64,000 bases of DNA from DAITQM01 sp039794245 (GCA_039794245.1 JBDIVS010000004.1:1-64000); one strand, 5' to 3'; shown: positions 42,319 through 51,797, numbered from the stretch's first letter. Notes: generated by a model not told the origin, from the letters alone. Numbers and translations are program-made.

Positions 42319-43359
42319 TCAGCCGCAGGCGGCGCCGGGTTCGGCGATCTCGCCGGGGTGGGGTGCGATCCGGTCGGCGATGGCGCCGGCGGCGGCCGGA
42401 TCCCAGCCACAGGCGGCGAGGGCGAGGGTGCGGGCGACGCGGGTTTCGGCGCCGGCGCCGGCGCCGTCATCGGGCAGCCGGTCGATGGCCTTGAGTCGGC
42501 GGCCGAGGCCGGCGCGATTGGCGATCTGGATCGCCAGGCCCGGGCGGGCGTTGAGTTCGAGTATCTGCGGTCCGTGTTCGCGGTCGATGACGATATCGGC
42601 ACCCATGTAGCCGAGGCCGACGGCGTCGTGACAGCGCGCCGCCATCCACAGCATGCGGCGCCATTCGGGGATCATAAAACCGCCGAGTGCGGTACCGGTG
42701 TCGGGGTGTTCTTCGACCGGCTGGTTGTGCATCACGGCGCTGATTGTCTGGCCGCTGGCCAGGTCGATGCCGCAGCCGACCGCGCCCTGGTGCAGATTGG
42801 CCTTGCCGTCCGATTGGCGCGTCGGCAGGCGGATCATCGCCATCACCGGGTAGCCGCGATAGACGATGATCCGCTGGTCGGGAATGCCGGTCAGGTTGAA
42901 GCCCTGGTAGCACGGGTGCAGGTGGATCAGGGTTTCGATCATCGCCTCGTCGGGCTGGCCGCCCAGGCTGTACATGCCACTGAGAATGTTGGCGACATAG
43001 TGGGCGATGTCGGGGATATCGAGCAGCCGGCCGCCGGCCGTCACCCAGCGCCGGTTGCGGCGCGCGACGATCACCTGGATGCCGCTGCCGCCGCTGCCGT
43101 GCGCCGGCTTGATGGCAAATTCGTGCAGTTGGCCGAGCACCGTGCCGAGCCGTGCCGCTTCGTGCTGCGTGCGGATGCGGGCGAGCAGCCTGGGCGTCGG
43201 GATGCCGAAGGCATCGAGCCTTTGTTTGCACAGGATCTTGTCATCGACCAGCGGGTAGAAGCGCCGCTCGTTGTAGCGCATGATGTAATCGCCGTTGCGC
43301 TCGTTCAGGCCGAGCACCCCGGCGTCTTTGAGGCGGCGGTAGCGGTGGAAGAACGACAT
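42319..43359 (-). CDS. alpha-L-glutamate ligase-like ATP-grasp protein
   Basis: A 346-residue RimK-related ATP-grasp enzyme. LGLNERNGDYIMRYN at the N-terminus, KPAHGSGGSGIQVI (glycine-rich ATP loop), GADIVIDREHG and ILELNARPGLAIQIANRAG (metal and ATP contacts) are typical of the subgroup found with 7TM inactive transglutaminases. ATP-grasp ligases join a carboxyl to an amine, often in peptide or amino-acid ligation. The true substrate is not known. It follows the 7TM gene by one base, and it is the last of four coupled genes. Confidence 0.85.
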   Translation of the reverse strand: MSFFHRYRRLKDAGVLGLNERNGDYIMRYNERRFYPLVDDKILCKQRLDAFGIPTPRLLARIRTQHEAARLGTVLGQLHEFAIKPAHGSGGSGIQVIVARRNRRWVTAGGRLLDIPDIAHYVANILSGMYSLGGQPDEAMIETLIHLHPCYQGFNLTGIPDQRIIVYRGYPVMAMIRLPTRQSDGKANLHQGAVGCGIDLASGQTISAVMHNQPVEEHPDTGTALGGFMIPEWRRMLWMAARCHDAVGLGYMGADIVIDREHGPQILELNARPGLAIQIANRAGLGRRLKAIDRLPDDGAGAGAETRVARTLALAACGWDPAAAGAIADRIAPHPGEIAEPGAACG

Positions 43360-43360
43360 C

Positions 43361-44887
43361 TCAGATGCCCCCGGCCAGCGGTTTGAAGCGGCGCAGCTCG
43401 CTCAGGCGGTAGCCGGTGTATCGGCCGAGCGCGATGATGGCGCCGAGCACGATGAGCAACAGTTCGGGATAGACCAGCACCAGATGGCGGACCAGGTGGT
43501 TTTCCATCGTCAGGTAGGCGAGGGCGGCGATCGCCAGCGAGCCTGTGGCGTCGATCAGGGCGTTGCGCGGCCCGCTCTCTTCCCAGGCGATCGACATCCG
43601 TTCGATGACCATGGCCATGATGACCATCGGGAACAGGGCCACCGACAGGCCGACCTCGAGATTGAGCTGGTAGGTGACGACACTGAGCGCGGCCATCAGC
43701 AATACGACGATGGTCAGCACCGCGGCCAGCCTGGGGACCAGCAGAAGTTTGAGCCGTTCCAGATAAAAACGCAAAAGCAGGCCGGTGCCGACGATAAACG
43801 TGAACATCAATATGCCGGCGATCAGCCGGGTTTCGCGGAAGGCCAGGGCGATCAGCACCGGCATGAAGGTGCCGAACGAGCGCACGCCGACGACGTTGCG
43901 CAGCAGGACGATGATAAACGCCCCGACCGGGACGAGCAGCAGGATCTCGTACAGCGACTGGCTGTGCAGCGGCAGGGCAAGCAGCGAAAATCGCGCCAGC
44001 CAGGGATGCGCCAAACCGGTGTTCTCGATCGCCAGTTGCAGGCTGCTAAGTTCGCTGGATTGCACCGCGTAGTGCACGTCCGTCACTTCGCCGCCTTTGA
44101 TGCCGGCTGCCGGCTCGTCGCCGAACCACAAAAACAGGTAATCGGCAGGCAGCCCCAGCTGGCCGCTCAGCGGATCGAAGAACAGCCAGCGCTGCTCGTT
44201 GTGGACCGCAAGATAAGGCATCAGTGGCTGGTTGTTGCTCTGTGCGCCGAGCTTCAGGCCGTTGACTTTCAGCGTCGGGATACGGGCGCCGGCGAGCAAA
44301 AGCCGGGCGAGCGCCACGCGGTCGGCGCGGTAGATCGGATCGCTCAGAAAAAGCTGGAAGTCTTCGTCCGTGCTGCCAGTATTTAGGCGGCGCAACAGCT
44401 CGGCGCTGAAACTGGCGATATCGGCCGAATGTTCGCGGACCTTGGTGACGATGTTGCGCAGCGCCGTGGCAAACGGCTCGTCGAGCGCCGGCAACGGCGG
44501 ATAGTCCGGCCTGGGCGGCAGCGCCGCGGCCAGGCCGGTGGGATAGAAGGTGACGCGGTAATACAAAGTCTGGGTGCCGCTGACCCGCCGCTTGGCCCAC
44601 ACCGCGGTGCGCGTGTGCCGGTTTTCCTCGACCGTCAGACCGAAATCGCGCGACACGAAATGCTCGTTGAGCCGGGCGAATCCCGGGGTTTGCGCCGGCA
44701 GGCGCAGGGCGATCTTGAGCGGCCCGCCGTCGCCTCTGAACTGGACACGGGTCTGCACCGTCCAGGCGGTGCTGAGTTCGCCGGGGGTCAGCGGGTAGCC
44801 GAGTACCTGATGCTTGTAAACGAACAGCCCGCCGCCGGCGGCGGCCAGCAGCAGGCTGAGCACCAGCCAATGGGGAAGGGTCTTCAT
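43361..44887 (-). CDS. inactive transglutaminase fused to seven membrane helices
   Basis: A 508-residue inner-membrane protein. One N-terminal anchor (about 7-25) is followed by a periplasmic transglutaminase-like domain (about 30-270) without the Cys-His-Asp triad typical of active enzymes. Seven C-terminal membrane spans (about 285-500) contain LVPVGAFIIVLLRNVVGV and SFGTFMPVLIALAF. The family is encoded with ATP-grasp ligase-like and retropepsin-like proteins in many gammaproteobacteria. The start MKTLPHW at 44887 overlaps the retropepsin stop by ATGA. Confidence 0.85.
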   Translation of the reverse strand: MKTLPHWLVLSLLLAAAGGGLFVYKHQVLGYPLTPGELSTAWTVQTRVQFRGDGGPLKIALRLPAQTPGFARLNEHFVSRDFGLTVEENRHTRTAVWAKRRVSGTQTLYYRVTFYPTGLAAALPPRPDYPPLPALDEPFATALRNIVTKVREHSADIASFSAELLRRLNTGSTDEDFQLFLSDPIYRADRVALARLLLAGARIPTLKVNGLKLGAQSNNQPLMPYLAVHNEQRWLFFDPLSGQLGLPADYLFLWFGDEPAAGIKGGEVTDVHYAVQSSELSSLQLAIENTGLAHPWLARFSLLALPLHSQSLYEILLLVPVGAFIIVLLRNVVGVRSFGTFMPVLIALAFRETRLIAGILMFTFIVGTGLLLRFYLERLKLLLVPRLAAVLTIVVLLMAALSVVTYQLNLEVGLSVALFPMVIMAMVIERMSIAWEESGPRNALIDATGSLAIAALAYLTMENHLVRHLVLVYPELLLIVLGAIIALGRYTGYRLSELRRFKPLAGGI

Positions 44888-45408
44888 GGTTGACCTGCCG
44901 GATCGGATGAGCCCTGCCCGGAGCCAAAACACCGCGGTTTGCTGAGAAAAGTCGCCCCCGGATCGATCAGCGCCGCGCCTTCCAGCGCGCTGCGCCCGAG
45001 GAGCACAGGATAGATGAATTCGCGGCGGTCGATCAGCGTGAACTCCACTTCGCGGTGATGTTCGCCGAAGCAGACATCGAGGCCGATCACCGCGCGGCGC
45101 TGATGTTTGCCGTTATGGCGGATGATACGCACCGTGCGCAGAAGCGGCCGTTCGAGGACCAGCGGCTCGCCGTCGTGGGTCGCCCTGACCGTGAAGCGCG
45201 CCCAGCGGCGGCCGGCACGCCGGAAGGTCTGGATCTCGGTGGCGTCTAGCGAGGAGGTCGCGGCGCCGGTATCGAATTTGGCTTTCAGGGTCAATGTCCC
45301 GTCGAGGATCTGCACCCGTTCGATCCAGCCGAAAATCGGCAATTCGGCGCCCGCCGGCGGGGCGGCGGCAAGCAGCAGGAGAGTCAAGATCCGGCCGGCC
45401 CGTCTCAT
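44884..45408 (-). CDS. retropepsin-like (RimK-associated) aspartic protease family protein
   Basis: A 174-residue exported protein with a signal peptide (about 1-21) and one pepsin-like half-domain. The catalytic-type triplet is DTGA with Asp46 in KFDTGAATSSLDA, and LLGRSALEG resembles the hydrophobic-Gly motif. Often annotated as ATP-dependent zinc protease, although the motif points to aspartic-type chemistry. It overlaps both neighbours by ATGA, which supports one polycistronic message. Confidence 0.8.
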   Translation of the reverse strand: MRRAGRILTLLLLAAAPPAGAELPIFGWIERVQILDGTLTLKAKFDTGAATSSLDATEIQTFRRAGRRWARFTVRATHDGEPLVLERPLLRTVRIIRHNGKHQRRAVIGLDVCFGEHHREVEFTLIDRREFIYPVLLGRSALEGAALIDPGATFLSKPRCFGSGQGSSDPAGQP

Positions 45409-46982
45409 GCCTGCCGCTCCAGCAGAAGATCGGCGGCTTTTTCGGCGATCATCATGACCGGGGCGTTGGTATTGCCGCTGGTCAGTTGCGGCATGATGGA
45501 GGCATCGACGACGTAAAGACCTTCGAGGCCGTGCACGGCCAGCCGATGATCGACCACCGCCGTCTCGTCACGACCCATTTTGCAGGTGCCGGCCGGATGA
45601 TAGATCGTCTCGGCCTTGCGCCGGATAAAGGCGAGGACCGCATCGTCGTCCTGGACCGTGTCGCCCGGAAAAATCTCCGGGCCGCGGTAGGGACCGAACG
45701 GCGCGGTGGCGAAAATCTCGCGGCTCATCCGGACGCATTCGACCATCATCCGGCGGTCGTATTCGGCTGCCAGGTAGTGGGCGTGGATGGCCGGCGGGCG
45801 GGCCGGGTCGGCCGACTCCAGCAACAGCCGGCCGCGGCTTTGCGGCCTGAGCGGGCAGGCGTGCAGTGTGTAGCCGTGGCCCGGCAGCCGGTTACGGCCG
45901 TGGTCGTCGAGCTGCGCCGGCACGAAATGGAACTGCACGTCCGGGCGCTCGTCGGCGGCGTGGCGGCTGCGGGCGAAACCGCCGGCTTCGGCGAGATTCG
46001 AGCTGCCGATGCCTTCGTGGCTCAGCCAGTAGCGCAGCCCGACGCCGATTTCATTGAGCTGGTCGTAGGTGATCGGCTGGTTGCATCTTTGCAGCGTGCA
46101 GATGTCGAGGTGGTCCTGCAAATTGGCACCGACGCCGGGCAGGTGGTGTACCACATCGATGCCGATGGACCGCAAATGGTCGGCCGGCCCGACGCCGGAG
46201 AGCATCAGAAGCTGCGGCGAATTGATCGCCCCACCGGCCAGGATGATCCGCCCGCCGCGGGTGGTGACGCTTTCTCCCTGGTGGCGGTAGCGCACGCCCG
46301 CCGCGCGCCGGCCGTCGAAGACGACCTGCTCGGCCAGGGCGCGGATCACGACCCTCAGGTTGTCGCGCTCCATCGCCGGTTCGAGCCAGGCGACCGCGGC
46401 GCTGCACCGCCGGCCGTTGCGCTGCGTGACCTGGTAGTAGCCGAACCCTTCCTGCCGCTCGCCGTTGAAATCGTCGTTGGCCGGGTGGCCGGCGGCTTTC
46501 GCCGCCGCGATAAACACCGCACTCAGCGGGTTGGTATGGCGCAGGTCGGAAACGCTGAGCGGCCCGCCGCTGCCGTGCCATGGCGAGGCGCCGCGTTGCT
46601 GGTCCTCGCTTTTCAGGAAATAGGGCAGGACGTTGGCAAACTCCCAGCCGGGGTTGCCGGCCGCGGCCCAGATGTCGTAATCCGCCGGCTGGCCGCGCAC
46701 ATAGCACATGGCGTTGATGCTGCTGCTGCCGCCCAATACCTTGCCGCGCGGCCAATACAGCCGCCGGCCGTCGAGGCCGGGTTCCGGCTCGGTCAAGTAG
46801 TTCCAATTGAGCCCGCGGTGGCCGGCCAGTTGGGCGAGCCCGGCCGGCATGTGGATGAACGGGTTCCAGTCGCGGCCGCCGGCCTCGAGCAGCAGGACGC
46901 GCCGCGTGCCGCCGGCGCTCAGCCGGTTGGCCAGTACACAGCCGGCCGAACCGGCGCCGATGATGATGTCGTCGTATTCCAT
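45405..46982 (-). CDS. GMC-family FAD oxidoreductase (choline dehydrogenase-like)
   Basis: A 525-residue flavoenzyme. FAD-binding GAGSAG lies at residues 9-14, the GMC signatures are PRGKVLGGSSSINAM and GAINSPQLLMLSGVGP, and the catalytic region HPAGTCKMG is near residue 460. GMC enzymes oxidise alcohols such as choline or aliphatic alcohols. The specific substrate is unknown. The start at 46982 gives MEYDDIIIGAGSAG, the usual N-terminus. The stop overlaps the retropepsin gene start by ATGA, so the enzyme heads a four-gene coupled operon. It diverges from the RND genes across 215 bases. Confidence 0.88.
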   Translation of the reverse strand: MEYDDIIIGAGSAGCVLANRLSAGGTRRVLLLEAGGRDWNPFIHMPAGLAQLAGHRGLNWNYLTEPEPGLDGRRLYWPRGKVLGGSSSINAMCYVRGQPADYDIWAAAGNPGWEFANVLPYFLKSEDQQRGASPWHGSGGPLSVSDLRHTNPLSAVFIAAAKAAGHPANDDFNGERQEGFGYYQVTQRNGRRCSAAVAWLEPAMERDNLRVVIRALAEQVVFDGRRAAGVRYRHQGESVTTRGGRIILAGGAINSPQLLMLSGVGPADHLRSIGIDVVHHLPGVGANLQDHLDICTLQRCNQPITYDQLNEIGVGLRYWLSHEGIGSSNLAEAGGFARSRHAADERPDVQFHFVPAQLDDHGRNRLPGHGYTLHACPLRPQSRGRLLLESADPARPPAIHAHYLAAEYDRRMMVECVRMSREIFATAPFGPYRGPEIFPGDTVQDDDAVLAFIRRKAETIYHPAGTCKMGRDETAVVDHRLAVHGLEGLYVVDASIMPQLTSGNTNAPVMMIAEKAADLLLERQA

Positions 46983-47197
46983 CGAGGATCGCTGTCGATC
47001 AGTGCGGCCGAGTAGGATACGCCATGCGGCGGCGGGCGGCCAGCGGCCGGGGCGTGGCCGAACAAGACCCTTGCCCCGGAAACGGGGCAGAAATCGCATG
47101 CCAGGTAGGGAATTATTTCGTAGATTGCCGGTCTTTTGATCGCCGGCGCGGGGTGCGCCGGCGATCGATCTGCCCACCGGTAACAGGATTCCGCTGC

Positions 47198-50100
47198 TTG
47201 ATACTCACCCGTCTTTCGCTGGCCAACAAGGTGGCGGTTGCCGTCGGCGGCATCCTGCTCGGCATTTTCGGCGTCCTCAGCCTGACCGCGCTGCCGGTGC
47301 AGCTCACGCCCGAAGTGCAGCGGCCGCAGATTTCGGTCAACACCGGCTGGCGCGCCGCGGCGCCGCAGGAGGTCGAGGCCGAGATCATCGAACCGCAGGA
47401 AAATATGCTGCGCGGCATCCCGGGCCTGCGCCGGATGACCTCGACCGCATCGCAGGGCGAGGGCTCGATCAACCTCGAGTTCGATCTCGAAGCCGACATG
47501 AACCGGGCGCTGATCGAGGTGCTGAACCGCCTCAACCAGGTGCCGCGTTACCCGGTCGATGTCACCGAACCGACGGTGCGCCTGGGCAGCGACAATCGTG
47601 GCGATTCGATCGCCTGGTTCGCGATCCAGACACTGCCCGGTAACGACCGGGAAATCGTCAGTTACCAGGATTTCGTCGAGGAGGTGATCCGGCCGCGCTT
47701 CGAACGCATACCGGGCGTCGCCTCGTCGCGGGTGTTCGGCGGCCGCGGCGAGGAGATCCGGATCACGTTCGACCCGTACCGTGCCGCGTCGCTGGGCGTC
47801 GATCTCAGTACGATTGGCGACCAGGTGGGCAGCAACCAGGACGTCTCGGCCGGTTTCAACGAAGTCGGGCGCCGGCAGTACACCCTCCGTTTCGCCGGCA
47901 AGCTCGAGGCCGCCGAACTCGGCGAGATCGTGCTCGACTGGCGCCAGGGCCGGCCGGTCAGGCTCAAGGATCTGGCGCGCGTCGAGCGCGTGATGCAGGA
48001 TCGCAGTTCGGTGTTCACGCAAAACGGCGCCCCGTCGGTCGCCATCAACGTCGTTGCCGAGAGTGGGGCCAACGTCCTCGAGATCATGAGCGAACTCAAG
48101 CAGACGGTGGCCGAACTCGAACACACCGAGCTTCAGCCGCGCGGCCTGAAGATCACGCAGTCGTCCGACAACTCGATCTATATCCGCGCCGCGATCGCCA
48201 TGGTGCGCAACAACCTGCTCCTCGGCGTCATCCTCGCCGTCGGCGTGCTGTGGTGGTTTCTGCGCAAGCTGCGCGCCACGCTGGTCGTGGCGCTGGCCAT
48301 CCCGCTTTGCCTGTTCGCTTCGTTCATCGTGATGAACGCCCTCGGCCGGACGCTGAACATCATTTCGCTCGCCGGGCTGGCGTTCGCCACCGGCATGGTG
48401 CTCGATGCGGCGATCGTCGTGCTCGAAAACATCGTCCGGCTGCGCGAGGCAGGAAACGAACCCGAAGCGGCGGCCAGGACCGGCGTCGATCAGGTGTGGG
48501 GGGCGCTGGTCGCTTCGACCGCGACGACAGTGGCGATTTTTCTGCCGGTAATCTTTCTGCGCGACGAGGCCGGCCAGTTGTTCAGCGACCTGGCGCTGAC
48601 GATTTCGGCGGCGATCATCGCCTCGCTCGTCGTCGCGATCACGGTCCTGCCGGCGGCGGCCGGCCGGCTGCTCGGCGGTGCCGGCCTCAAGGACCGCAAT
48701 GCCGATACCTGGCGGCGTATCGCCGACGGCGTGATGCGTCTGACCGCGACGTCCCGCCAGCGCTTCGCGTGGATCGCCGGACTGACGCTCGGCCCCGTGC
48801 TGCTCGCCGTACTTCTGATGCCGGCGGCCGATTATCTGCCCGAGGGCAGGCGCAATTTCGTCTTTGGTTTTCTGGTCACCCCGCCGGGCACCGGTATGGA
48901 CGCTGCCGAAGGCGAAATCGTCGAGGTGATCAATGACCGGCTCAGGCCGTATCTTGACGGCGAACGCGAGCCGAAGATCCGCGACACGTTTCTCGGCTTT
49001 TTCGGCAGCGGGGCGTTCATCGGCGCCCGGGCCGCCGCTGACGGCGACGTCGATCGGATGCTCGAGGTGTTCAACAACGAGGTGATTACTGGCTTTCCCG
49101 ACACCTTCGGCGGTGTCAGCCGGGCGCCGATTTTCGGCGGCCGCGGCGGGCGGCGCATCGATGTCGATCTGGGCAGCGCCGATTACCCGCAACTTTTGGC
49201 CGCGGCCAATGCCGGTTTCGATGCCCTGCGCCAGGCGCTGCCCGGGGCCCAGGTCCGGCCGCAGCCGGCGCTCGAGATGGCCGAACCCGAAATCCGGCTG
49301 ACTCCCGACGACCGGCGCATCTCCGAAGTCGGCTGGAACCGGGTACGGATGGGTACTGTGGTCCGGGCGCTTGGCGATGGGGCGTTTCTCGGCGAGTATT
49401 TCGACGGCAACCGGCGTTTGAATATCGTGCTGCGCGCTGACGATTGGCGCACACCCGAGGAGTTGGCGGCGATTCCACTGGCGACGCCGAGCGGCGAGGT
49501 TCAGACGCTCGGCGAGCTGACCCGCCTGACCCGCACCGCCGGCCCGAACCAGATCCGCCGCGTCGATCGGCGGCGGACGATATCCCTGCAAGTGACACCG
49601 CCTTCCGGCCTGGCGCTGGAAGATGTCTTGAACACGATCGAGCGTGACGTTGCGCCGAAAATCCGCGCTGCGTTGCCTGCAGACGGCAGCGTTCTGTTCC
49701 GCGGCACGGCCGAGGCGCTCGGCGAGGCGTTGCGCTCGATGTCCGGCAGTTTTCTTCTGGCGATGGTGATCCTGTATCTTTTGATCAGCGCCCTGTTCCA
49801 GTCCTTCCGCGACAGCTTGCTGGTGATGACGACGATCCCGATGGCTGCCGTCGGTGGTCTGCTGCTGCTGCGCCTGACCGGGCTTTTCACGCCGCAGCCG
49901 CTTGACCTAATGACGATGATCGGCTTTGTGATCCTGCTTGGCCTGGTCGTCAACAACGCCATCCTGCTCGTCTATCGCGCCCGCCAGGGCGAAAGGGAAG
50001 AAGGGCTGGGGCGGGCGGCGGCGGTCCATTCGGCGATTCGCCTGCGCCTGCGGCCCATCCTGATGAGTACCTTGACCAGTGTTTTCGGGATGTTGCCGTT

Positions 50101-50290
50101 GTGGCTGGTGCCGGGCTCGGGCAGCGAGTTGTACCGCGGGCTGGCCGCGGTGATCGCCGGCGGCATGCTGCTGAGCACGGTGTTCACGTTGATCCTGTTG
50201 CCCAGCTTGCTGCGTCTCAGCGAGACGGCAAGAGCCGGGCGGCGCACTTTTTCGCCTGCGGCAGCGGCGATCGGAACGGTGGTGAAATGA
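47198..50290 (+). CDS. RND efflux permease
   Basis: A 1030-residue inner-membrane RND transporter of the AcrB/MMPL superfamily. Twelve spans and two large periplasmic loops are evident. The family's transmembrane proton-relay motif reads VLDAAIVVLEN, where HAE1 pumps have VDDAIVVVEN, so one of the two Asp residues is Ala. TM10 reads VNNAILLV where AcrB has a Lys. The start is probably TTG at 47198 after ACAGGA; upstream in-frame sequence is not family-like. It precedes the adaptor gene and overlaps it by ATGA, the reverse of the usual adaptor-first order. No outer-membrane factor gene lies nearby. Substrate unknown. Confidence 0.88.
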   Translation: MILTRLSLANKVAVAVGGILLGIFGVLSLTALPVQLTPEVQRPQISVNTGWRAAAPQEVEAEIIEPQENMLRGIPGLRRMTSTASQGEGSINLEFDLEADMNRALIEVLNRLNQVPRYPVDVTEPTVRLGSDNRGDSIAWFAIQTLPGNDREIVSYQDFVEEVIRPRFERIPGVASSRVFGGRGEEIRITFDPYRAASLGVDLSTIGDQVGSNQDVSAGFNEVGRRQYTLRFAGKLEAAELGEIVLDWRQGRPVRLKDLARVERVMQDRSSVFTQNGAPSVAINVVAESGANVLEIMSELKQTVAELEHTELQPRGLKITQSSDNSIYIRAAIAMVRNNLLLGVILAVGVLWWFLRKLRATLVVALAIPLCLFASFIVMNALGRTLNIISLAGLAFATGMVLDAAIVVLENIVRLREAGNEPEAAARTGVDQVWGALVASTATTVAIFLPVIFLRDEAGQLFSDLALTISAAIIASLVVAITVLPAAAGRLLGGAGLKDRNADTWRRIADGVMRLTATSRQRFAWIAGLTLGPVLLAVLLMPAADYLPEGRRNFVFGFLVTPPGTGMDAAEGEIVEVINDRLRPYLDGEREPKIRDTFLGFFGSGAFIGARAAADGDVDRMLEVFNNEVITGFPDTFGGVSRAPIFGGRGGRRIDVDLGSADYPQLLAAANAGFDALRQALPGAQVRPQPALEMAEPEIRLTPDDRRISEVGWNRVRMGTVVRALGDGAFLGEYFDGNRRLNIVLRADDWRTPEELAAIPLATPSGEVQTLGELTRLTRTAGPNQIRRVDRRRTISLQVTPPSGLALEDVLNTIERDVAPKIRAALPADGSVLFRGTAEALGEALRSMSGSFLLAMVILYLLISALFQSFRDSLLVMTTIPMAAVGGLLLLRLTGLFTPQPLDLMTMIGFVILLGLVVNNAILLVYRARQGEREEGLGRAAAVHSAIRLRLRPILMSTLTSVFGMLPLWLVPGSGSELYRGLAAVIAGGMLLSTVFTLILLPSLLRLSETARAGRRTFSPAAAAIGTVVK

Positions 50291-51378
50291 GAGACGCAAA
50301 GGAGCGCGCCGGCCGCCGGCTCGCGGGCCGCCTGGCGGCGGTGATGAGACAGACGAGTTTAGTGTTTGCCGTGCTGGCGACAACCGGCCCGGTGGCGGCG
50401 CAGAAAGAACCGCCGGCACTGGTCCGGGTGGCCCCGGTGAGCATCGAGTCGATGGCGCCGATGACCTGGGTCGCCGGCACGGTGATCAGCCGCGTCGACG
50501 CCCGGCTGGCGGCGGAAGTCGAAGGCCGGTTGCTGTCGATCGCCGAAGTCGGAACGCGGGTGGCCGCCGGCGACGAGATCGCCCGGATTGAGGCTACGGC
50601 GCTTACATTGCGCGCCGCCGAGCTGGCCGCTGAGGTCGAGCGGGCCGGCGCCAGGCTGGCGTACCTGCAAGGCGAAAGCGCCCGCCAGGAGCAACTGATC
50701 GAACGCAACCTCACCCCGGCCAGCACCCTGGCGCAGACCCGCTCCGACGCACGGATTGCGGCCAGTGAACTCAAAGTGGCCGAAAGCCGTCTGGCGCAGC
50801 TCCAGGATCAAATTGGACGCACCCGCATCCGTGCCCCGTTCGCCGGCAAGGTGGTCGAACGCCTGCGCGACCCCGGCGAGCGGGTAGCGGTCGGCGATGA
50901 GGTGGTGCGTATCGTCGATCCCGACCATCTCGAAGTCGTCGCCCGGCCGCCGCTCGATTACCTGCCGTACGTCAGCGACGGTTTGTATCTGCCGGTCCGG
51001 GCCGGCGCCGTGCGCGGCGAAGGCCGGGTGCGCACCGTCGTCGCCCTTGGCGACGAGGCGACGCACGTTTTCGAACTGCGTCTCGACGTCCCGGCAGAGG
51101 CTTACGCCGCCGGCCAGACCGTGCGCCTCGCGATCCCGGTCGCCGGCCAGCGCGAAGTGGTGTCGGTGCCGCGCGACGCGCTGGTCCTGCGCGGCGACGG
51201 CATCGCGGTGTTCGTGGTCGATGACGACATGACCGCCCGCCGCGTCGAGGTGACAACCGGCATCGGCAACGAAGAGCGTATCGAAGTGCTTGGCGACCTG
51301 GTACCGGGCAGCCAGGTCATCATCCGCGGCAACGAACGCCTGCGCCCCGGGCAGAGTGTGCACGTGATCGAGGGCTGA
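50287..51378 (+). CDS. RND periplasmic adaptor subunit
   Basis: A 363-residue membrane fusion protein that links the permease to an outer-membrane channel. A signal-anchor region at about residues 20-38 is followed by a lipoyl half (AEVEGRLLSIAEVGTRVAAGD), an alpha-helical hairpin (about 110-180), the second lipoyl half (TRIRAPFAGKVVERLRDPGE) and beta-barrel/MP domains. Family length is normal. It overlaps the permease stop by ATGA. Confidence 0.9.
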   Translation: MRDAKERAGRRLAGRLAAVMRQTSLVFAVLATTGPVAAQKEPPALVRVAPVSIESMAPMTWVAGTVISRVDARLAAEVEGRLLSIAEVGTRVAAGDEIARIEATALTLRAAELAAEVERAGARLAYLQGESARQEQLIERNLTPASTLAQTRSDARIAASELKVAESRLAQLQDQIGRTRIRAPFAGKVVERLRDPGERVAVGDEVVRIVDPDHLEVVARPPLDYLPYVSDGLYLPVRAGAVRGEGRVRTVVALGDEATHVFELRLDVPAEAYAAGQTVRLAIPVAGQREVVSVPRDALVLRGDGIAVFVVDDDMTARRVEVTTGIGNEERIEVLGDLVPGSQVIIRGNERLRPGQSVHVIEG

Positions 51379-51432
51379 TGCTGCGCTCGCCGAGGCGGCG
51401 ATTGGGGTGAACCAGTCTGGATGGGGCGGCCG

Positions 51433-51538
51433 AGCTGCGGCCGTTCAAATTGCGTTCCCGACGCATTTTTAGGGCAATCGGCCAAGCTGTACTCGCCAGA
51501 TTGGCCGAGAATCCCGGGAATTTATGCAACAGTTGGGT
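51433..51538 (+). repeat. MITE-like element, copy 4 (one end only)
   Basis: About 106 bases match the right-hand part of copy 3, including ccgttcaaattgcgttcc and the end aatttatgcaacagttgggt. The left half is missing. The terminal bases lie inside the 3' end of the toxin gene. Confidence 0.8.
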
Positions 51539-51797
51539 AAATGTTACTGCGATGACCTACCAGAACAACCAACACGATCGTTCGGTCAAGTCCGATCCGG
51601 CAGATCATCCGGTAATCGCCCAACCGGTAACGCCAGAAGCCATGCATCTTATGGGACAGTGCCTTGCCGAACCGGTGGGGGTCATCCGGCGTGGCAATCC
51701 GGGTACGAAAAAAACGCAGGATTTTTTGCTGAACCTCGGTGCTCAGGCGGCGTAATTCTTTGGCGGCACGATCATCCCATTCAACCTTCCAGATCAA
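51522..51797 (-). CDS. RelE/ParE-family toxin with a repeat-derived C-terminus
   Basis: A 91-residue toxin-like protein. MIWKVEWDDRAAKELRRL, FGKALSHKMHGFWRYRLGDYRMICRI and VVLVGHRSNIY match RelE/ParE toxins, which cleave ribosome-bound mRNA or poison gyrase. Family members usually end one or two residues after the GHRxxVY motif. Here the last residues PTVA and the stop codon come from the terminal repeat of MITE-like copy 4, so the element landed at the 3' end without breaking the frame. The antitoxin gene lies upstream and overlaps by 17 bases. Activity is probably kept, since the core is complete. Confidence 0.85.
   Translation of the reverse strand: MIWKVEWDDRAAKELRRLSTEVQQKILRFFRTRIATPDDPHRFGKALSHKMHGFWRYRLGDYRMICRIGLDRTIVLVVLVGHRSNIYPTVA

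Noticed and set aside
46919..49591. 890-codon open frame on the minus strand
   Set aside because: It lies antisense to the RND permease and the GMC gene, has no family motif, and results from high GC and few stop codons.
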